Positions 5,453 to 10,273 of a DNA stretch of 10,273 nt are shown here, one piece after another. Within the stretch, counting starts at the first letter, position 1; each line of letters starts with the position of its first letter. The notes beneath the pieces were generated by a model. It searched no databases, was not told where the DNA came from, and worked only from the letters and a program-made list of their open reading frames with translations. Made by a program: the position numbers and the translations under genes. The stretch comes from B3-G11 sp039714175 (GTDB taxonomy: Bacteria; Actinomycetota; Acidimicrobiia; Spongiisociales; UBA5794), in the NCBI GenBank assembly GCA_039714175.1, contig JBDLJV010000067.1:1-10273 (forward strand). Reading direction: 5' to 3'.

Positions 5453-6561
5453 CCGACACACTCGTACTCGGATCCGGGATCGTTGGAGCCGCTGCAGTAT
5501 GGGATCTCGTGCGTCGGGGTCACCGGGTCACTGTTGCAGACGCAGACGCAGAGGCTGCCGCCAACATCGCCGAGGCACACGGAGCGCACGCGCTGCAACT
5601 GGATGCAGCAGACACGGCTGCGCTTCTAACAACACTCGATCGCCATGACATCGTCGTTTCCGCAATCCCCTACCGCTACGGCATGACGGTGGCGAGCGCA
5701 GCCGCCGCTACCAGGACCAACTACGTCGATTTCGGCGGCAACCCTGCTGTTGTCGCGGCACAGAAGCATCTGCAGGAAGAGGCAGAGGATGCTGGGATCA
5801 TGATCGTCCCTGATTGCGGCCTCGCCCCCGGACTCGCGAACGTCATCGCTGAGGACCTCATTGCCTCAGCGGAACCGGGACCGATCGAGTCGATCCAGAT
5901 CCGAGTTGGTGCCCTCCCCCAGGAACCGTCCGGCTTCCTCAACTATCAGATCGCGTTCAATCCCGCCGGCCTCATCAACGAATATGCCGAGCCCTGCGAG
6001 ATCATCGAGGGCGGGTCCTACACAACCGTTGACCCGCTGAGCCGGTTCGAATCGGTGGAGTGGGAACGGTGGGGTCCTCTTGAAGCATTCTCCACAGCCG
6101 GAGGAACGTCAACGATGCCCGACCGCCACGAGGGTCGGGTCGAACGGCTCGAGTACAAGACGCTGAGGTATCCGGGTCACGGTGAGGCGTTTCGTGCCAT
6201 GCGGGAGCTGGGCCTGTTTGACGAGACGGTCCGATCGATCGGAACCGCTGCTGTGGCACCGCGCGATCTGCTTATCGAAACCATGGATAGAACCTTGCCT
6301 CGGGGTGCGCCTGACGTCGTACTCGTTCGGGTATGGCGCGAACAGCACGGCAGTCGGTCCACGGTTGAAATCGTTGACACAGAACAAGGCGGGTTCTCCG
6401 CTCTCGCCAGAACAACGGCGTTCCCTGCGACCGCTCTCGCTGATCTGATGATGCGTGAGAGCGTTCACGAACCGGGCGTCTCCACCATGAACGAAGCTGT
6501 CTCAGGTGATCTTCTGCTGCGAGAACTCGAAGCTGTTGGTATCGAGGCGAAGAGCTTCTAG
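5449..6561 (+). CDS. saccharopine dehydrogenase family protein, lysine 6-dehydrogenase-like
   Basis: A 370-residue NAD(P)-dependent oxidoreductase. The Rossmann motif GSGIVG (8-13) is near the N-terminus, with SAIPYRYG (71-78) and NYVDFGGNP (91-99) following. PDCGLAPG (121-128), GGTSTMP (218-224) and the KTLRYPGHGEAF region (237-248) are the features I associate with the L-lysine 6-dehydrogenase and related branch of the family, which oxidatively deaminates the terminal amine of lysine. True saccharopine cleavage is less likely. The start overlaps the deacetylase stop (ATGA, 5449-5452) and has AGGAGG at 5435-5440 with eight bases of spacing. The stop codon overlaps that of the convergent ABC ATPase within one CTAG. 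Substrate is inferred only at family level. Confidence 0.83.
   Translation: MTDTLVLGSGIVGAAAVWDLVRRGHRVTVADADAEAAANIAEAHGAHALQLDAADTAALLTTLDRHDIVVSAIPYRYGMTVASAAAATRTNYVDFGGNPAVVAAQKHLQEEAEDAGIMIVPDCGLAPGLANVIAEDLIASAEPGPIESIQIRVGALPQEPSGFLNYQIAFNPAGLINEYAEPCEIIEGGSYTTVDPLSRFESVEWERWGPLEAFSTAGGTSTMPDRHEGRVERLEYKTLRYPGHGEAFRAMRELGLFDETVRSIGTAAVAPRDLLIETMDRTLPRGAPDVVLVRVWREQHGSRSTVEIVDTEQGGFSALARTTAFPATALADLMMRESVHEPGVSTMNEAVSGDLLLRELEAVGIEAKSF
6558..6561. other. convergent stop codons sharing one CTAG
   Basis: The plus-strand TAG (6559-6561) of the dehydrogenase and the minus-strand TAG (6558-6560 read backwards) of the ABC ATPase lie in the palindrome CTAG. There is no non-coding DNA between the genes, so each transcript must end inside the other gene or run antisense to it. 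I see no strong hairpin on either side. Confidence 0.95.
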
Positions 6562-7775
6562 CCGCCCGTCACGGAACCGATCTTGTCTCCGGACTCGATG
6601 TCGAAGAAGTGCAGCTTGGCTGTGTCGACGACCAGGTTGATTTCATCGCCGTCCGCGACGTAGGCATCGGAACTGACTCGTCCCGTGAACTTCGTCCTGT
6701 CTCCAAGCGATTCAGCGTCCTGACCGGAGTCGGCAAGGAGCTCCTCGATATCGGGCGTGATCACCGGCGGCGAGTCGATGTGGAAGTGCACGTACGACTC
6801 CGAACCGAGATGCTCGTTCACGTCGGTCTTGACACGCATGGTGCGGTCCGGCTGCTCGCCAGCGATGCGGGAATCCTCAAAGGCACTTGGACGGATGCCG
6901 ACAACGAGTTCGTCACCCAGCCGGTTCTCTATGCCCGGATGGGCGTCGATGGCCGCTTGGTCAACGGTCAGCTTGTGGTCGGCGATCTGCACCTTCATCT
7001 GCTCCCCTTCGCGCGAGAGCCTCCCGTAGATCATGTTCATGGCAGGGCTGCCTATGAAGCCGGCGACGAACAGATTGACAGGGTTGTTGAACAGTTCGGT
7101 TGGCGGGGCTACCTGCTGGAGATTGAACGGACGTTTCTCCGAGACAGGGCGCAGCACGGCCACGCGATGACCGAGCGTCATCGCTTCGACCTGATCATGT
7201 GTGACATAAACCGTTGTCGTCTCGAGACGTTGGTGCAGCAGGCCGAGCGACGTGCGCATCTGGACACGAAGTTTTGCGTCCAGGTTCGACAGCGGCTCAT
7301 CCATGAGGAAGGCCTTGGGCTCACGAACGATCGCACGTCCCATGGCAACACGCTGTCTCTGACCACCGGACAACGCCTTCGGCTTCCGGTCGAGGAACTC
7401 GGTGATCTCGAGGATCTCTGCAGCTTCGTTCACGCGACGATCGATCTCGTCTTTCGGCATCTTTCTGAGCTTGAGCCCGAATGCCATGTTGTCACGCACC
7501 GACATGTGCGGATACAAGGCGTAGTTCTGGAACACCATCGCGATATCGCGATCCTTTGGAGGAACATCGTTGACGAGCTTGTCGCCGATGTTCATCTTCC
7601 CCTCGGTGATGTCCTCAAGGCCCGCGATCATGCGCAGGACAGTGGATTTCCCACAACCCGAAGGGCCAACGAGAACCAGGAACTCTCCATCCCTGATTTC
7701 AAGGTCTACCTGACCCACGGCTCTTGTCCCGTCGGGGTAAATCTTGCCGATGTCTTCGAGCGTGATGGAAGCCAT
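6558..7775 (-). CDS. sugar ABC transporter ATP-binding protein (MalK/UgpC/MsmK type)
   Basis: A 405-residue cytoplasmic ATPase that energises carbohydrate or glycerol-phosphate importers. Walker A is GPSGCGKST (37-45), Q-loop VFQNYALYPH (81-90), signature LSGGQRQR (135-142), Walker B AFLMDEP (155-161), D-loop SNLD, and switch H193 in THDQ. After about residue 230 come the regulatory domain and two TOBE-like segments, with LFVAGFIGSPAMN typical of the UgpC/MsmK group. After AVLRP there is a short insertion (VSEKRPFN) where relatives have a tight DG turn. The ATG at 7775 is preferred: GGAGG (7780-7784) precedes it and MASITLEDIGKIY is the normal N-terminus; an upstream in-frame start would add 33 unrelated residues. 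No permease or binding protein for sugar lies nearby, so it probably serves importers encoded elsewhere. It is unlikely to serve the amino acid permease at 2868. Confidence 0.95.
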   Translation of the reverse strand: MASITLEDIGKIYPDGTRAVGQVDLEIRDGEFLVLVGPSGCGKSTVLRMIAGLEDITEGKMNIGDKLVNDVPPKDRDIAMVFQNYALYPHMSVRDNMAFGLKLRKMPKDEIDRRVNEAAEILEITEFLDRKPKALSGGQRQRVAMGRAIVREPKAFLMDEPLSNLDAKLRVQMRTSLGLLHQRLETTTVYVTHDQVEAMTLGHRVAVLRPVSEKRPFNLQQVAPPTELFNNPVNLFVAGFIGSPAMNMIYGRLSREGEQMKVQIADHKLTVDQAAIDAHPGIENRLGDELVVGIRPSAFEDSRIAGEQPDRTMRVKTDVNEHLGSESYVHFHIDSPPVITPDIEELLADSGQDAESLGDRTKFTGRVSSDAYVADGDEINLVVDTAKLHFFDIESGDKIGSVTGG

Positions 7776-7807
7776 GATTCCTCCGGCGTTGCTGCAGTAG
7801 TACCAAG

Positions 7808-7835
7808 AGGGTACCACGGCACGGTCCGGTGTCCG
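7808..7835 (-). promoter_or_regulatory. candidate promoter for the sugar ABC ATPase
   Basis: On the minus strand CGGACA (7830-7835) and TACCCT (7808-7813) stand 16 bases apart, a weak -35 and a good -10. The leader would be about 25 to 30 bases and contains the GGAGG ribosome site. The region is divergent with the short-chain dehydrogenase. Confidence 0.35.
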
Positions 7836-7880
7836 AATGGTTGAACAGTTGAGCGACACGTCTGCCCTTCTCACGCCTAC

Positions 7881-7886
7881 TAGGGT
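7881..7886 (+). promoter_or_regulatory. candidate -10 (TAGGGT) for leaderless short-chain dehydrogenase
   Basis: TAGGGT is followed by six bases (GACGTC) and the ATG at 7893, the same geometry as for pyk and the lmbE-like gene. The alternative is that AGGG serves as a weak ribosome site. GACGTC is a perfect palindrome directly at the start and could also be coincidence. Confidence 0.45.
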
Positions 7887-7892
7887 GACGTC

Positions 7893-8606
7893 ATGACCGA
7901 CGCGAATGTTGCAATCATCCCTGGTGGCACGGGCTCAGTCGGCCTCTGCCTCGTTCCGAAGCTCCTCGACCGAGGGTTCAAGGTGGCTGTGTCCTACCTC
8001 CTCCCGGATGAGGCTTCCACACTCGAAGAGACTCTCGATCTCGACGAGGATCAACTGATCATCCGACGAGTTGACATGAGCGATGCGCAAGCCGTGGAGA
8101 CGTTCTTCACCGAGGTTGTTGAACGATTCGGCCCCATCAACGCCATGGCGTCACTCGTCGGTGGTTGGTCTGGTGGGAGAGACATCATCGAGACGAGTCA
8201 CGTGCGGTTGGAGCGGATGCTTGACCTCAACGTCAAGACTGCGTGGAATGCGACGAGATCTGCGATCCCGCGCATGTCAGATGAGTGGGGCCGAATCATT
8301 CTCATTGGTTCCAAGCACGCCCACGATTGCCCGGCCGGTCAAGCGGCGTACAACATGGCGAAGGCCGCTGTCTTCTCCCTCGCACGATCCACGGCGACAG
8401 AGCTGCTCGACACGAACATCACCGCGAACGCCCTGCTTCCATCGGTCATCAACACCGAGGCCACGCGCCAGGCTCTGCCCTACGCCGACTATGTGCACTG
8501 GCCCGAGCCGTCAGACATTGCAGACGTAATCAACTTCCTCGCAAGCGAGGAGTCCAAGGTCATCGACGGTGCCGGTGTCCCCGTATGGGGCGCGACGGTC
8601 ATTTAG
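7893..8606 (+). CDS. short-chain dehydrogenase/reductase (SDR) family oxidoreductase
   Basis: A 237-residue classical SDR. The cofactor loop is PGGTGSVG (10-17), a variant of TGxxxGxG; D61 in VDMSD contacts the adenine in relatives; the catalytic set is N113 (DLNVKTAWN), S140 (ILIGSKHA), Y153 and K157 (AAYNMAKAAV). The strand after the cofactor half reads SLVGGW rather than NNAG, and the substrate loop reads LLPSVINTEATRQALP. These resemble the SDR branch near quinoid dihydropteridine reductase more than the FabG branch, but the substrate cannot be named. Both the residue after the first strand and the lack of a basic residue leave the NAD/NADP choice open. The ATG is set by the SDR start and the leaderless-type box; no ribosome site is obvious. 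It is divergent from the ABC ATPase and 90 bases before the GMC oxidoreductase. Confidence 0.9.
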   Translation: MTDANVAIIPGGTGSVGLCLVPKLLDRGFKVAVSYLLPDEASTLEETLDLDEDQLIIRRVDMSDAQAVETFFTEVVERFGPINAMASLVGGWSGGRDIIETSHVRLERMLDLNVKTAWNATRSAIPRMSDEWGRIILIGSKHAHDCPAGQAAYNMAKAAVFSLARSTATELLDTNITANALLPSVINTEATRQALPYADYVHWPEPSDIADVINFLASEESKVIDGAGVPVWGATVI

Positions 8607-8611
8607 CACGA

Positions 8612-8660
8612 GAGCCAAGAATCAAGAGCCAAGATTCAAGCTTGAAGAATCGAGATCTTG
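8612..8660. repeat. second period-7 array, seven degenerate units
   Basis: In phase the units are GAGCCAA, GAATCAA, GAGCCAA, GATTCAA, GCTTGAA, GAATCGA and GATCTTG. Seen at 14 bases it is a doublet with one mismatch followed by decayed units. It begins five bases after the dehydrogenase stop, the same placement as the first array after pyk. The unit shares no sequence with CCTGACA, so only period and position are common. Confidence 0.75.
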
Positions 8661-8661
8661 G
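8629..8661 (+). terminator. possible hairpin inside the second array
   Basis: CCAAGAT (8629-8635) can pair with ATCTTGG (8655-8661), and the interior contains the 12-base palindrome TTCAAGCTTGAA (8635-8646). The two foldings compete. There is no T-run. It may weakly end the dehydrogenase transcript before the next gene. Confidence 0.35.
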
Positions 8662-8682
8662 GCGGCTGCGGTCGTCACTCCC

Positions 8683-8688
8683 TAAGCT
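8683..8688 (+). promoter_or_regulatory. candidate -10 (TAAGCT) for the GMC oxidoreductase
   Basis: TAAGCT is followed by eight bases and the GTG at 8697. No Shine-Dalgarno sequence precedes this GTG, so a leaderless or nearly leaderless transcript is plausible. Spacing is two bases longer than in the three other cases. Confidence 0.35.
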
Positions 8689-8696
8689 CAGCAGCT

Positions 8697-10273
8697 GTGC
8701 GTACGCCTGACAAGACAGCCCACGAGTTCGACGTCGTAGTCATTGGCTCCGGATTCGGAGGCAGCGTCACTGCCATGAGGCTATCTGAGAAGGGCTACAG
8801 CGTCGGCGTCCTCGAAGCCGGCAAGAGATGGCGTACTGAGGATTTCCCGAAGACCAACTGGAACACGCGGAAATCCCTGTGGTTCCCGAAACTCGGTATG
8901 CGCGGAATCCAGCGGATCTCCCTGCTCCCCCACGTAATGGTCTTGAGCGGCGCAGGCGTCGGGGGCGGCTCCCTCGTGTACGCAAACACACTGTACGAGC
9001 CGCTCGATCCGTTCTACTCGGATGACCAATGGGGCACCATCACGGACTGGAGGGCTGAACTCGCTCCCCATTTCAGAACCGCCAAGCGCATGCTCGGGGT
9101 GATCGAGAATCCGATCGATACGCCATCTGACAAGGTCATGAGGTCGGTTGCCGAACAGCTCGGCGTGATCGAATCCTTCCGCCCGACCCCTGTCGGCGTG
9201 TTCTTCGGGGAACCGGGAGTCGAGGTCGAGGATCCCTACTTCGATGGTGATGGCCCGGCGAGATCCGGATGCACCGTGTGCGGAAACTGCATGGTTGGTT
9301 GCCGCTTCAACGCCAAGAACACGCTCGACAAGAACTACCTCTACTTCGCCGAGAAGAACGGTGCATCGGTGTTTCCATCCCAACAGGTGACGGATGTCTC
9401 ACGATCGAGCGACGGCTGGGCTGTAACGGCGCGCAAGCCGGGCACGGCATTCCGTCGGAACGAGACAACGTACCTGGCCAAACAGGTGGTGTTCTCGGCC
9501 GGGGCGCTCGGAACTACGCGCCTGCTTCTTGGGTTGCAGGAGCAAGGGAGGCTCCCGGAGATTTCCCACAGGCTTGGCTACCAAACAAGAACCAACTCCG
9601 AGGCAATCGTCGGTGCGGTCGCCAGTGGACGGGAGGTCGACTACAGCGAGGGGATCGCCATCACATCATCGATCCATCCGACCGATGACACCCACATCGA
9701 ACCTGTTCGATACGGACCCGGATCGAATGCGCTCGGGCTACTCGGAATCTTGCTGACCGATGGCGGCGACGGGATCCCGCGCCAGCTGCGGTTCCTCGCG
9801 AACATCGTGAGACATCCCATCCATTTCCTGCGTTCGCTCTCTGTGTGGCATTGGTCGGAGCGAGGGATCATCCTGCTCGTGATGCAGACACGGGACAACA
9901 GCATCCGTCTGCTTCGCAAGAAGGGGTGGTTTCGCACCAAGCTGGCCTCCACCCAGGGCGAAGGCGAACCGAACCCGACGTACATCCCGATTGCGAACGA
10001 AGCCGCACGGATCACGGCAAGCGAAATCGATGGTCTCGCCTTCTCGTCGGTGAACGAGGTGCTCTTCGACTCACCACTCACTGCCCACCTCCTCGGTGGA
10101 GCTCCCATCGGCGACGGTCCGGATGCAGGAGTTGTCGACGCGTACCATCGCGTCTACGGCCATGAGGGCCTCCACATCATCGATGGTGCGGCCATCGGGG
10201 CAAATCTCGGCGTCAATCCATCGCTGACGATCACGGCAATGGCCGAACGTGCGGTCGCGATGTGGCCAGAGAA
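8697..10273 (+). CDS. GMC family FAD oxidoreductase, ChoD-like (3' end outside window)
   Basis: At least 525 residues, still open at the window edge; by comparison with mycobacterial ChoD only the C-terminal tail should be missing. The FAD motif is VVVIGSGFGGSV (13-24) with E40 in VLEAGK. Further shared stretches are LSGAGVGGGSLVYANTLY, SSIHPTDDTHIEPVRYG, and near the end H464 in LTAHLLGGAPIG and N507 in NLGVNPSLT, the likely active-site His and Asn. A cysteine cluster C192-x2-C195-x2-C198-x3-C202 is followed by AKNTLDKNYL, a block also found in ChoD. The family is called cholesterol oxidase, but sterol activity of ChoD-type enzymes is not settled, so a general alcohol or sterol oxidoreductase is safer. 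No signal peptide is seen. Start GTG is chosen because it sits just before the FAD strand. Confidence 0.92.
   Translation, partial: MRTPDKTAHEFDVVVIGSGFGGSVTAMRLSEKGYSVGVLEAGKRWRTEDFPKTNWNTRKSLWFPKLGMRGIQRISLLPHVMVLSGAGVGGGSLVYANTLYEPLDPFYSDDQWGTITDWRAELAPHFRTAKRMLGVIENPIDTPSDKVMRSVAEQLGVIESFRPTPVGVFFGEPGVEVEDPYFDGDGPARSGCTVCGNCMVGCRFNAKNTLDKNYLYFAEKNGASVFPSQQVTDVSRSSDGWAVTARKPGTAFRRNETTYLAKQVVFSAGALGTTRLLLGLQEQGRLPEISHRLGYQTRTNSEAIVGAVASGREVDYSEGIAITSSIHPTDDTHIEPVRYGPGSNALGLLGILLTDGGDGIPRQLRFLANIVRHPIHFLRSLSVWHWSERGIILLVMQTRDNSIRLLRKKGWFRTKLASTQGEGEPNPTYIPIANEAARITASEIDGLAFSSVNEVLFDSPLTAHLLGGAPIGDGPDAGVVDAYHRVYGHEGLHIIDGAAIGANLGVNPSLTITAMAERAVAMWPE

Noticed and set aside
6609..7844. Long open frame (about 411 codons) on the plus strand opposite the sugar ABC ATPase
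   Set aside because: The opposite strand encodes an ABC ATPase with every motif intact; the antisense protein has no recognisable domain and no ribosome site, and long antisense frames are common in high-GC DNA.
7776..7874. 33-residue extension of the sugar ABC ATPase
   Set aside because: Family members begin at MASITLEDIGK-like sequence, and GGAGG stands just before that ATG.
8781..9383. Open frame of about 200 codons on the minus strand inside the GMC gene
   Set aside because: It lies opposite the FAD-binding and cysteine motifs of the GMC enzyme, so it is a shadow frame.

Overview
The window looks like a chromosomal segment from a moderately high-GC actinobacterium. The evidence is a close relative of mycobacterial ChoD at the right end, a coenzyme F420 gene of the CofC/FbiD family, starts that look leaderless (TANNNT a few bases before the start codon), and frequent GTG starts. 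An uncultured member of Acidimicrobiia would fit, but that is inference and not shown by any marker here. I see no phage, insertion sequence, integrase, CRISPR, tRNA or rRNA. No gap between genes is longer than about 150 bases.

Layout. (1) Minus strand, 1-1879: a stand-alone NifU N-terminal-domain protein and pyruvate kinase, separated by 148 bases that hold a tandem array of 7-base units. (2) Plus strand, 2003-4697: a lipoprotein substrate-binding protein for polar amino acids, a perfect 13-bp hairpin, its permease, a VOC metalloenzyme (methylmalonyl-CoA epimerase-like) overlapping the permease by ATGA, and a divergent CofC. No amino-acid ATPase accompanies the transporter. (3) Plus strand, 4700-6561: a LmbE/PIG-L zinc deacetylase and a saccharopine/lysine-6-dehydrogenase-like enzyme, again overlapping by ATGA. 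(4) Minus strand, 6558-7775: a MalK/UgpC-type sugar ABC ATPase without its permeases, meeting the dehydrogenase tail to tail with both stop codons inside one CTAG. (5) Plus strand, 7893-10273: a short-chain dehydrogenase, a second 7-base-period array, and a ChoD-like GMC oxidoreductase cut by the window end.

How the genes may work together. The uptake pair (SBP and permease) and the deacetylase-dehydrogenase pair could form an import and breakdown route for an acylated amino acid or amine. That is a hypothesis from gene order only. Pyruvate kinase, CofC, the sugar ATPase and the oxidoreductases look like housekeeping or general catabolic genes that happen to be neighbours.

The most unusual signals are the two period-7 arrays placed directly after stop codons, the repeated TANNNT-N6-start arrangement, the ferredoxin-like CxxCxxCxxxC inside the ChoD-like flavoenzyme, and the altered N-terminal nucleotide-binding loop of CofC. 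I do not see a clear new defence or mobile system.
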